Source of the DNA: Shewanella sp. Isolate13
GTDB lineage: Bacteria; Pseudomonadota; Gammaproteobacteria; Enterobacterales; Shewanellaceae
NCBI RefSeq assembly: GCF_022398325.1
Contig: NZ_JAKEVD010000035.1
Coordinates: 253 to 48,307, forward strand
Reading direction: 5' to 3'
Length of the DNA: 48,055 nt
Position numbers and translations under genes: made by a program. A model generated the notes under the pieces. It did not search any database and was not told where the DNA came from. It was given only the letters and a program-made list of their open reading frames with translations. Shown in pieces: positions 1 through 8,407 of the stretch. Numbering within the stretch: position 1 is the stretch's first letter; every line of letters starts with the position of its first letter.

Positions 1-1760
1 TCGCCGTTATGCAGCGGACTGTCTTCTGCGATCTCAACCAGCTCACTGGCATCAGTGAACGCATCGTTTGCCGGGTTGACTTCAATACTGAGCGTAGCAC
101 TTGAGCTAGTATTGGTAGTGTAGGTGATGACTGGTACGCTGCCGTTCCAGTTGTCATTAGGCGTGAAGGTGTAAGAGCCATCTTCATTGATGACTAATGA
201 ACCACCTTCGAGTTCGACCGTGGTGCCTGCAGTATAGGTCTCACCATTGACTTCAAAGCTGACAACTGAGAGATCGCTATCGATATCTGAGTCGTTATCT
301 AATACGTTACCTGTCGCAACAGTGTCTTCATCAATAGTATTGCTGTCGTTAGCCAAGATGCTTGGAGCATCAACCGGAGTCACTTCAAGTGTCAGTGTTG
401 CGCTCTCACCCGTATTGGTAGTGTAGGTGATGACTGGTACGCTGCCGTTCCAGTTGTCATTAGGCGTGAAGGTGTAAGAGCCATCTTCATTGATGACTAA
501 TGAACCACCTTCTAGCTCGACTGTGCTGCCCGCTGTATAGGTCTCACCATTGACTTCAAAGCTGACAACTGAGAGATCGCTATCGATATCTGAGTCGTTG
601 TCTAAAACGTTACCAGTGGCGACAGTGTCTTCATCAATAGTATTGCTGTCGTTAGCCAAGATGCTTGGATCATCAACCGGAGTCACTTCAAGTGTCAGTG
701 TTGCGCTCTCACCCGTATTGGTAGTGTAGGTGATGACTGGTACTGTGCCATTCCAGTTGTCATTAGGCGTGAAGGTGTAAGAGCCATCTTCATTTATAAC
801 CAGTTCGCCACCTTCTAGCTCGACTGTGCTGCCCGCGGTATAGGTCTCACCATTGACTTCAAAGCTGACAACTAAGAGACCGCTATCGATATCTGAGTCG
901 TTATCTAATACGTTACCAGTGGCGACAGTGTCTTCATCAATAGTATTGCTGTCGTTAGCCAAGATGCTTGGATCATCAACCGGAGTCACTTCAAGTGTCA
1001 GTGTTGCGCTCTCACCCGTATTGGTAGTGTAGGTGATGACTGGTACTGTGCCGTTCCAGTTGTCATTAGGCGTGAAGGTGTAAGAGCCATCTTCATTTAT
1101 AACCAGTTCGCCACCTTCTAGCTCGACTGTGATGCCCGCGGTATAGGTCTCACCATTGACTTCAAAACTAGTAACAGAGAGCTCGTTATCAGAGTCAAAG
1201 TCGTTGCCTAAAACGTTACCTGTCGCAACAGTGTCTTCATCAATAGTATTAGTGTCATCTATGGTATTTGTCGGGCTATCAAAAGTATTACTTTCTTCCG
1301 CATTTAGATTGTCACTTAAGTTTTCTGCTTGGGGGAGGGGTTGCCCTGAGGTCTCAAAACCTGCACTAGCAATAGTTTCAGTTCCACTACGGGCAATAGA
1401 TACATGACTTGAGCCGCCTTCATTGCCCGCCTGGTTACCAGCAGCTGTATCTGGGCCTTCAGTTGGATCTTCACCAGCAGCAATTAATGCTTGGATCTGT
1501 TCAATTTCGCTTAATGCTTCCTCTTCAGGAGTAAGAGAAGCATTACTTATATTTAGGGGGGGACTTGTGGGCTCTGACGATAGAGAGCTACCATCATCCA
1601 ATAAAATCTCAACATAACTGTCTTCTGCAACAGATATATTTGTTCCAGCAGGAATAGATTGACCTTGGCTAAGCTGTTTTACACTACCGTTAATATTAGC
1701 GGTAACGACACCATTTAGATTTTGGATATGCCCAGCCTGCGCTGTAATTATCGATTTCAT
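1..1760 (-). CDS. LapA/BpfA-type retained repeat adhesin, N-terminal part (runs off the window)
   Basis: The visible 586 residues are the N-terminus of a large type I-secreted surface adhesin; the gene continues past base 1. It starts at the ATG complementary to 1758-1760, behind a GGAG-type ribosome site. The first ~60 residues (MKSIITAQAGHIQNLNGVV...) look like the retention module that plugs such adhesins in their outer-membrane TolC-like pore. Residues 105-108 are TAAG, the dialanine site that LapG-type periplasmic proteases cut in this family, followed by a Gly/Glu/Ser-rich linker. From about residue 170 come ~101-residue Ig/cadherin-like extender repeats rich in Asp and Asn. Its linker resembles that of the adhesin immediately upstream (GEDPT, PDTAAG, NEGG shared), so the two are paralogues with different extender repeats. 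The C-terminal secretion signal and any RTX repeats are outside the window. The secretion and LapG/LapD genes are not in view. Confidence 0.88.
   Translation of the reverse strand, partial: MKSIITAQAGHIQNLNGVVTANINGSVKQLSQGQSIPAGTNISVAEDSYVEILLDDGSSLSSEPTSPPLNISNASLTPEEEALSEIEQIQALIAAGEDPTEGPDTAAGNQAGNEGGSSHVSIARSGTETIASAGFETSGQPLPQAENLSDNLNAEESNTFDSPTNTIDDTNTIDEDTVATGNVLGNDFDSDNELSVTSFEVNGETYTAGITVELEGGELVINEDGSYTFTPNDNWNGTVPVITYTTNTGESATLTLEVTPVDDPSILANDSNTIDEDTVATGNVLDNDSDIDSGLLVVSFEVNGETYTAGSTVELEGGELVINEDGSYTFTPNDNWNGTVPVITYTTNTGESATLTLEVTPVDDPSILANDSNTIDEDTVATGNVLDNDSDIDSDLSVVSFEVNGETYTAGSTVELEGGSLVINEDGSYTFTPNDNWNGSVPVITYTTNTGESATLTLEVTPVDAPSILANDSNTIDEDTVATGNVLDNDSDIDSDLSVVSFEVNGETYTAGTTVELEGGSLVINEDGSYTFTPNDNWNGSVPVITYTTNTSSSATLSIEVNPANDAFTDASELVEIAEDSPLHNG
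38..1249 (-). repeat. Four tandem 303-bp coding repeats (101 residues each)
   Basis: The same sequence recurs at exactly 303-bp steps: the anchor taggtgatgactgg begins at 121, 424, 727 and 1030. Copies are nearly identical at DNA level, with scattered substitutions. Each encodes one extender domain containing motifs such as NDNWNG and DEDTVATGNVL. A more diverged copy begins at the left edge, so the array probably continues beyond the window. Confidence 0.93.
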
Positions 1761-1825
1761 TGCCCTGCTCCCTGCAAAAACAAAAGTGTTGCAAATGCGA
1801 AATTTAAGTAACCCATAATTGGTTT

Positions 1826-1854
1826 ATGTTACACACTGTGTTGATTTTGGTCAA
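1826..1854 (-). promoter_or_regulatory. Probable promoter of the left adhesin gene
   Basis: On the minus strand a TTGACC -35 (1849-1854) lies 17 bp from a TAACAT -10 (1826-1831), about 65 nt upstream of the ATG at 1760. A perfect inverted repeat, GTCAAT-tt-ATTGAC (1850-1863), overlaps the -35 and could be an operator. Short palindromes like this are common, so the operator idea is weak. The promoter suggests this adhesin is transcribed separately from its neighbour. Confidence 0.5.
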
Positions 1855-1928
1855 TTTATTGACGCTTTGTTTTGGGATTGTTTGGCTGAGGCTGTGATGG
1901 TGGGAAGTGGGAGAGAGAATAAAATAAG

Positions 1929-1958
1929 GCAAAGACCACTATATATAGTGGTCTTTGC
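1929..1958 (-). terminator. Intrinsic terminator after the 2048-residue adhesin gene
   Basis: A 12-bp perfect stem (1929-1940 with 1947-1958) encloses a self-complementary ATATAT. On the minus strand it is followed by a T-rich stretch (CCTTATTTTATT). It lies 46 bp past the stop at 2005 and before the promoter of the next adhesin gene. Confidence 0.8.
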
Positions 1959-2004
1959 TTAAGTGCTTACTAATTAATAGAGTTGTTCGCACTTTTGACT
2001 GATA

Positions 2005-5000
2005 TTAAGGTAGGTTTAAGCCGTCATCAATTTGATCATATGGCGGGATAAAGGGCGTCGTATTTGGGTCGACGAGCAAGCCTTTATCCGTAATTAACTC
2101 TGCGATGATAAGGCTCGCATCACTGGTTCCATAGATAGTTGATAAATCAACTCCATCGAGAACAATCATGACACTGCTTGTGCCTGAACCTAGCCCATCT
2201 GCATCGACAGTTATTGTGGTATTGCCGCCGCTGAAGCTAAACGATAGGAAATCTTCTAAGCTTCCGTTCTCTTCACCTATAAGTAACTCGGATAGGTCAA
2301 GAACATCGATGTCAGGATTAAAGTTAAATACAGTATCAGTGCTTCCATCGGCAGTGTCTGACTCCCAAACAAAGAAGTCTTGTTCACCATCATCGCTACC
2401 GTTTAGTGAACCACCATCCAAGCTATCATTGCCCTGTCCACCAGATAGGTAATCTCGACCAATTCCACCATCAAGAGTGTCGTCTCCGATCCCTCCGATT
2501 ACGAAATCATTGCCGTCACCGCCTTCAATATCATCATTACCAGAACCGCCAACAAGCTCATCATTACCTGCTAAACCTCTTAATATATCGTTATCTTCGC
2601 GCCCGAAAATACGATCATCTAGATTTGCGCCAGTTAATAAGTCGTTATTGGTACTACCAAAGATTAGATTATTGATATTGTCGCTGCCAACGATAGTAAT
2701 GGAGTCATCGGCTATTTGCTCATGGGTGAACACCGCTTCGACAAATCTTGCTTGGAAATTACCTCCATTGTTATCGAGATAGGTTATTCGCCACATATCA
2801 TCTGCAGCGACAGGGTTTGCCATAATGTAATCGGCTAAAGAGGTCGTGGTTGGATCGCCGTTTGCGTCGAGAAGAAAGATTGCTGAATAGTCTATTTCAG
2901 CTTTCATTAGTCCAGAGTCAGCGTCATAAGACCAAGTGATGATACCGTCACCATCGTTTTCAGGAATAACTTCAAAGATGGCTGTGCCGATAGTTAGCCT
3001 TGCAGAGACCTCCATCTCTCGGGCTGCCCCTGCGTTGGTATTAGCACCTCGCTCGTTAATGGGGACGGGAATATTTACAGGAGTCTGTTGAAAGTCAGTA
3101 AATAATAGTAATGAACCGCTGGCTGGATCTGAGTTGAGGGCGTTGGCAAACAACTCTGTAATCACTAAATCAGCATCTTGATCATTACCTGAGTTTAGCG
3201 GGCTCGAACCATCACCGATTTGTACGGTTTGGCTAGCCAAACCATTCGCTGGCACAGAGTGAATAATAAACTCACCATCAATAGAGTCACTACCAGAGTT
3301 GATTTGGAATGTGAAGGCTAAGTCCATTTGATAATCGACCTCGCCGTTATCCCCTGGAACATATACTAAGGTTTCTATCTCAGTTGCACTGAGTATTGGT
3401 GGGGAATTAAAGTCGATTATGGTGAGAGTATTGTCACCATCTGCCATATAGTAAACACTTCCCAGTTCTACATCTGGATCTAACCCCTGCGTTAGTAGCG
3501 TCATGGCTAGGTTAGATACAGTTACGCTGTCATTTGCATCAATGTCCGTAGGCATCGCAATTAATAACGGATAACCGCTTAAATATGGATCTGTGATCTC
3601 GTTAAGGGACGCAGGAACCCATATTTCTTTGGCAAACTCACCTTCTATAGCATCGTTAACACCATTAATTGTAATCGTGACTTTCTCTGTATCATACGCA
3701 CCATTCGCATCGGTGACGGTGACATCAAAGCTAAGACTAATAGACTCGGAGACTCCGAGGAATTGGATTAGGTCATTGGTGACACTGAAATCCCAACTAT
3801 CTTGATCGGCTGAGAATCCGTTTACAATTTGATCTATTTGCGCTTGAGTTAGAATCAGGCTCAAGTCGCCACCACTCCAGCTAATATCTCCATTGTAATC
3901 AGAGCTTACCGAAGCCGTGTCGCCAGTATCAACATCGGTAAAGCTAAGGGCACCAGTATCGCTGATTAACTGATTAACTACATCTAGGTCTTCGGTTACT
4001 TCTCCTGATGTATCGACTGTAAGTACCGGAATATCATTAGTACCTGTGATGGTAATGGTCACAAGCTGAGTGCTGAAGGCGCCATGTTCATCGGTGACAG
4101 TCACCAAGAATTGCTCCTGCTTCACATCGCCAAGCGCCAGTTGATCCACCAACACGTTGTCATTGAGGGTGTAGGTCCAGGTACCCGTATTAGAGTCGAT
4201 AACAAAGTTACCGTAAGTGCCTGCGGCGTTACCGCTCCAGCTTAAGATGGCACCATTATCGATATCATCGGCGGTTAAGGTATCCGAGGCCACTAAGGTG
4301 CCGGGCTCAGGTGTATTACCACCGGGCTGCACACCGGCTTCGACCACATCACCCATCGCCGCTTGGGCAGAGGAGCTGATCTCAGGCATGTCGTTGGTAC
4401 CTGTGATGGTAATGGTCACAAGCTGAGTGCTGAAGGCGCCATGCTCATCGGTGACGGTCACCAAGAACTGCTCCTGCTTCACATCGCCAAGCGCCAGTTG
4501 ATCCACTAGCAAATTGTTATTGAGGGTATAGGTCCAAGTCCCCGTGTTGGGGTCGATAACAAAGTTACCGTAAGTGCCTGCGGCGTTACCGCTCCAGCTT
4601 AAGATGGCACCGTTATCGATATCATCGGCGGTTAAAGTATCCGAGGCGACTAAGGTGCCGGGCTCAGGGGTATTGCCACCGGGCTGCACACCGGCTTCGA
4701 CCACATCGCCCATCGCCGCTTGGGCAGAGGAGGTGATCTCAGGCATGTCGTTGGTACCTGTGATGGTAATGGTCACAAGCTGAGTGCTGAAGGCGCCATG
4801 TTCATCGGTGACGGTCACCAAGAATTGCTCCTGCTTCACATCGCCAAGCGCCAGTTGATCCACCAACACGTTGTCATTGAGGGTGTAGGTCCAAGTCCCC
4901 GTGTTGGGGTCGATAACAAAGTTACCGTAAGTGCCTGCGGCGTTACCGCTCCAGCTTAAGATGGCACCATTATCGATATCATCGGCGGTTAAGGTATCCG

Positions 5001-8000
5001 AGGCCACTAAGGTGCCGGGCTCAGGTGTATTGCCACCGGGCTGCACACCGGCTTCGACCACATCACCCATCGCCGCTTGGGCAGAGGAGGTGATCTCAGG
5101 CATGTCGTTGGTACCTGTGATGGTAATGGTCACAAGCTGAGTGCTGAAGGCACCATACTCATCGGTGACGGTCACCAAGAACTGCTCCTGCTTCACATCG
5201 CCAAGCGCCAGTTGATCCACTAGCACGTTGTCATTGAGGGTGTAGGTCCAAGTCCCCGTATTGGGGTCGATAACAAAGTTACCGTAAGTGCCTGCGGCGT
5301 TACCGCTCCAGCTTAAGATGGCACCGTTATCGATATCATCGGCGGTTAAGGTATCCGAGGCCACTAAGGTGCCGGGCTCTGGCGTATTACCACCAGGCTG
5401 CACACCGGCTTCGACCACATCGCCCATCGCCGCTTGGGCAGAGGAGCTGATCTCAGGCATGTCGTTGGTACCTGTGATAATAATGGTCACCCATTGAGTG
5501 CTGAAGGCGCCATGTTCATCGGTGACGGTGGCGAGGAACTGCTCCTGCTTCACATCGCCCAGCGCCAGTTGATCTACCAACACGTTGTCATTAAGGGTAT
5601 AAGTCCAAGTCCCCGTGTTGGGGTCGATAACAAAGTTACCGTAAGTGCCTGCAGCGTTACCGCTCCAGCTTAAGATGGCACCATTATCGATATCATCGGC
5701 GGTTAAGGTATCCGAGGCCACTAAGGTACCGGGCTCAGGGGTATTGCCACCGGGCTGCACACCGGCTTCGACCACATCGCCCATCGCCGCTTGGGCAGAG
5801 GAGGTGATCTCAGGCATGTCGTTGGTACCTGTGATGGTAATGGTCACAAGCTGAGTGCTGAAGGCACCATACTCATCGGTGACGGTCACCAAGAACTGCT
5901 CCTGCTTCACATCGCCAAGCGCCAGTTGATCCACTAACACGCTGTCAATGAGAGTGTAGGTCCAAGTCCCCGTGTTGGGGTCGATAACAAAGTTACCGTA
6001 AGTGCCTGCGGTGTTACCGCTCCAGCTTAAGATGGCACCGTTATCGATATCATCGGCGGTTAAGGTATCCGAGGCCACTAAGGTGCCGGGCTCAGGTGTA
6101 TTGCCACCGGGCTGCATACCGGCTTCGACCACATCACCCATCGCCGCTTGGGCAGAGGAGCTGATCTCAGGCATGTCGTTGGTACCTGTGATGGTAATGG
6201 TCACAAGCTGAGTGCTGAAGGCGCCATGTTCATCGGTGACGGTCACCAAGAACTGCTCCTGCTCGACATCGCCCAGCGCCAGTTGATCCACCCACACGTT
6301 ATCATTGAGGGTATAGACCCAAGTCCCCGTATTGGGGTCGATAACAAAGTTACCGTAAGTGCCTGCAGCATTACCGCTCCAGCTTAAGATGGCACCATTA
6401 TCGATATCATCGGCGGTTAAGGTATCCGAGGCCACTAAGGTACCGGGCTCAGGGGTATTGCCACCGGGCTGCACACCGGCTTCGACCACATCGCCCACCG
6501 CCGCTTGGGCAGAGGAGCTGATCTCAGGCATGTCGTTGGTACCTGTGATGGTAATGGTGACCACTTGGGTATCCGATAAACCATACTCATCGGTGACAGT
6601 GATGGTAAAGCTTTCGGTTAATTCATCGCCATAAGCCAAGCTATTAGCGAGTTCGTTATTTAAAGTGAATAGCCATTCACCCGTAGATTCATTAAGAGTG
6701 AAGATTCCATATGGCGTCACAGGATCATCATCAAGTTTCCATGTGAGTACGGCACCATTATCTACGTCATTGGCCGTTAGCATACCGCTAGCTTGCGCTA
6801 TCCCTGCCGTTTCAATATTACCGCCAACGAGCACGCCAGCTTCAATCACGTTACCTTGGGCATCTTCGAGAGAGGAGGTGAGCTCCGGGGCATCATTTTC
6901 CCCGGTAATAGTGATATTAAGGGCTTGAGATACAAAGTCGCCATCACTATCGGTTAGCTGATAGTTAAAGGTTTCTAACAGTTGCTCACCCAAAGCAAGA
7001 GCTTGTATCTCTGGTAGCTGGTTGTTTAATTGGTAGCTATAGCTACCATCGGCGGAAATGATAAGTGAGCCATAAACTCCAGATATGATCGTATTATCGG
7101 CAATATCACTGCTGCTATTTTCGCTATTACTTATTTGGGTTACAGCGGCTAAATCGGCACCAAGAGTGTCGTTTACAAGCACATTACCTATTACACCATC
7201 TAAGTCATTCTGGCTGATTTGGTTACTATCATCTAATCCGCTAGGTGCGTCATCAACGACGTTGGCAGTGACTAAGCTTGTGGTTTGTACCCCTTGGTTG
7301 TCAGTGAGCTGCAGTAGGAAGAGTTCAGAGAGGGTATCTGAGTCTGAATGGTCGAGCGCAGCGACTAAGGTATAACTGTAGGTTAATACCGAATTGATAG
7401 AGTCATAACTACTAATAGTTAAGATACCATATTGGGTCGTGACAGACACTGGTCCTACAAAGTTACCATCACTAAAAACGGCTACGCCGTTAATACTAAG
7501 GGATTGGATACCCGCTTGAACATTCACCGATACGCTTTCTGCCTGAGATAACTGTGCGGCTTGAGGCTCTGATCCTTGTTCTAGATGCCTTTCGTATAGG
7601 GTGACGGCACGTGCAGAGAGTCGAGGAAGGGCAAACTCTGTTAAGAAAACTGGTAACTCATCTATCGGAGGGAGCTCTACTTGCACAAAGCCTGCTGTGT
7701 CATGTCCTGCGTTGGCAAGGGTTTCGTCACCCGTTCGGTTAACGGCAATATAGCCGCCGCCTTCATTTGCTGTTTGAGGCGTGTCACCTGCTGCTGTATC
7801 GGGTAGGCTCGCAGTTGGATCTTCGCCACTGAGGATCTGTTCCTGTAAGGCTGCGACTTCAGGATCGAGTTCCGTTTCTATCATTTCGCTTGGCTGAATG
7901 TCACTGTCAGTAGCAATTGGGCTGATAACCAAGTCATCTTGATTGGCTGTGGTGCCGTCGCTGTACTGTAATGTGAACGTGGTGCCTGCAGAAATCGTAA

Positions 8001-8151
8001 AGGTTATATTCTGTTTTAAGGTGTCTCCAAGGCGAAGTGTTACTTCTTCTCCCTGATTATTTTTTGTATTGATATTGCCGGACAGCTCAACAATCGTGGC
8101 GTCCTGCTTAAGCATATAGGTATCCATCATAAAGTGCTCTAACTCGCTCAT
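2005..8151 (-). CDS. BpfA/LapA-like retained RTX adhesin (type I secreted), 2048 residues
   Basis: This is a giant secreted biofilm adhesin. In order it has: an N-terminal retention module (about 1-100); a TAAG site at 119-122 expected to be cut by a LapG-type protease; a linker; diverse Ig/VCBS/cadherin-like domains; seven near-identical 119-residue repeats (about 538-1370, with GTNDMPEI and GTYGNFVID motifs); further calcium-type domains; RTX nonapeptides (GGSGNDDIEGGDGND and neighbours, about 1850-1900); and a C-terminal type I secretion region (VFNFNPDIDVLDLS). It sits directly downstream of hemY, as bpfA does in Shewanella oneidensis as I recall, so it may be the bpfA counterpart. No von Willebrand A domain is obvious. 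The first ATG has a poor ribosome site; Met8/Met9 behind GAG is a reasonable alternative and would put TAAG at about 112, close to its place in Pseudomonas LapA. Family assignment is firm; orthology to BpfA is inferred. Confidence 0.93.
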   Translation of the reverse strand: MSELEHFMMDTYMLKQDATIVELSGNINTKNNQGEEVTLRLGDTLKQNITFTISAGTTFTLQYSDGTTANQDDLVISPIATDSDIQPSEMIETELDPEVAALQEQILSGEDPTASLPDTAAGDTPQTANEGGGYIAVNRTGDETLANAGHDTAGFVQVELPPIDELPVFLTEFALPRLSARAVTLYERHLEQGSEPQAAQLSQAESVSVNVQAGIQSLSINGVAVFSDGNFVGPVSVTTQYGILTISSYDSINSVLTYSYTLVAALDHSDSDTLSELFLLQLTDNQGVQTTSLVTANVVDDAPSGLDDSNQISQNDLDGVIGNVLVNDTLGADLAAVTQISNSENSSSDIADNTIISGVYGSLIISADGSYSYQLNNQLPEIQALALGEQLLETFNYQLTDSDGDFVSQALNITITGENDAPELTSSLEDAQGNVIEAGVLVGGNIETAGIAQASGMLTANDVDNGAVLTWKLDDDPVTPYGIFTLNESTGEWLFTLNNELANSLAYGDELTESFTITVTDEYGLSDTQVVTITITGTNDMPEISSSAQAAVGDVVEAGVQPGGNTPEPGTLVASDTLTADDIDNGAILSWSGNAAGTYGNFVIDPNTGTWVYTLNDNVWVDQLALGDVEQEQFLVTVTDEHGAFSTQLVTITITGTNDMPEISSSAQAAMGDVVEAGMQPGGNTPEPGTLVASDTLTADDIDNGAILSWSGNTAGTYGNFVIDPNTGTWTYTLIDSVLVDQLALGDVKQEQFLVTVTDEYGAFSTQLVTITITGTNDMPEITSSAQAAMGDVVEAGVQPGGNTPEPGTLVASDTLTADDIDNGAILSWSGNAAGTYGNFVIDPNTGTWTYTLNDNVLVDQLALGDVKQEQFLATVTDEHGAFSTQWVTIIITGTNDMPEISSSAQAAMGDVVEAGVQPGGNTPEPGTLVASDTLTADDIDNGAILSWSGNAAGTYGNFVIDPNTGTWTYTLNDNVLVDQLALGDVKQEQFLVTVTDEYGAFSTQLVTITITGTNDMPEITSSAQAAMGDVVEAGVQPGGNTPEPGTLVASDTLTADDIDNGAILSWSGNAAGTYGNFVIDPNTGTWTYTLNDNVLVDQLALGDVKQEQFLVTVTDEHGAFSTQLVTITITGTNDMPEITSSAQAAMGDVVEAGVQPGGNTPEPGTLVASDTLTADDIDNGAILSWSGNAAGTYGNFVIDPNTGTWTYTLNNNLLVDQLALGDVKQEQFLVTVTDEHGAFSTQLVTITITGTNDMPEISSSAQAAMGDVVEAGVQPGGNTPEPGTLVASDTLTADDIDNGAILSWSGNAAGTYGNFVIDSNTGTWTYTLNDNVLVDQLALGDVKQEQFLVTVTDEHGAFSTQLVTITITGTNDIPVLTVDTSGEVTEDLDVVNQLISDTGALSFTDVDTGDTASVSSDYNGDISWSGGDLSLILTQAQIDQIVNGFSADQDSWDFSVTNDLIQFLGVSESISLSFDVTVTDANGAYDTEKVTITINGVNDAIEGEFAKEIWVPASLNEITDPYLSGYPLLIAMPTDIDANDSVTVSNLAMTLLTQGLDPDVELGSVYYMADGDNTLTIIDFNSPPILSATEIETLVYVPGDNGEVDYQMDLAFTFQINSGSDSIDGEFIIHSVPANGLASQTVQIGDGSSPLNSGNDQDADLVITELFANALNSDPASGSLLLFTDFQQTPVNIPVPINERGANTNAGAAREMEVSARLTIGTAIFEVIPENDGDGIITWSYDADSGLMKAEIDYSAIFLLDANGDPTTTSLADYIMANPVAADDMWRITYLDNNGGNFQARFVEAVFTHEQIADDSITIVGSDNINNLIFGSTNNDLLTGANLDDRIFGREDNDILRGLAGNDELVGGSGNDDIEGGDGNDFVIGGIGDDTLDGGIGRDYLSGGQGNDSLDGGSLNGSDDGEQDFFVWESDTADGSTDTVFNFNPDIDVLDLSELLIGEENGSLEDFLSFSFSGGNTTITVDADGLGSGTSSVMIVLDGVDLSTIYGTSDASLIIAELITDKGLLVDPNTTPFIPPYDQIDDGLNLP
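4041..6539 (-). repeat. Seven tandem 357-bp coding repeats (119 residues each)
   Basis: The anchor tacctgtgatg at 4041 recurs in phase up to 6540, an interval of 2499 bp or exactly seven periods of 357. Copies are almost identical at DNA level; differences are scattered and partly shared between non-adjacent copies, which suggests recombination or gene conversion. Each unit encodes one Ig-like extender domain. Copy number could change by slippage or recombination without breaking the frame. Confidence 0.96.
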
Positions 8152-8362
8152 CCATGAGTTAAATAAAGGATTAGCTGTACTTCGTTAGTCATTATTTTAG
8201 GTACATGCAGTATGAATTTTGAACTGCTTTGGGCTGTTGTCAAATTCTGGTAAGTCAAGTTCTAGGGAGTAATTAAGTTAATTCTGAGATTTGTTCTATG
8301 AACCGAAATGCAATCAATCAGTTAGGTGCAGATGAATGTTTGGCTGTTATAGCTAAATAAAA

Positions 8363-8387
8363 AAAGGTCGCCGAAATGGCGACCTTT
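8363..8387 (-). terminator. Intrinsic terminator of the hemCDXY operon
   Basis: A 10-bp stem, AAAGGTCGCC (8363-8372) with GGCGACCTTT (8378-8387), has a 5-nt loop and is followed on the minus strand by TTTTTATTTA. It lies 21 bp past the hemY stop, separating the haem operon from the adhesin gene. Confidence 0.9.
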
Positions 8388-8407
8388 AGTTAAAAAAGGT
8401 ATAAGCG

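Noticed and set aside
1850..1863. GTCAAT-tt-ATTGAC palindrome as a firm operator
   Set aside because: Mentioned with the promoter only; 6-bp arms are too common to stand as a separate site.
1..6539. Regularly spaced repeats that might suggest a CRISPR array
   Set aside because: Units are 303 and 357 bp, wholly coding and in frame; there are no short palindromic repeats with unique spacers and no cas genes.
4217..6634. Repeated plus-strand open frames of 69-91 codons across the adhesin array
   Set aside because: They are the antisense of the 357-bp coding repeats, recur with the same period and have no ribosome sites.
8215..8243. TTGACA (8238-8243, minus strand) as a promoter for the 2048-residue adhesin
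   Set aside because: The -35 is perfect, but the best -10 at 17 bp (AAAATT) matches only 3 of 6; too weak to list.
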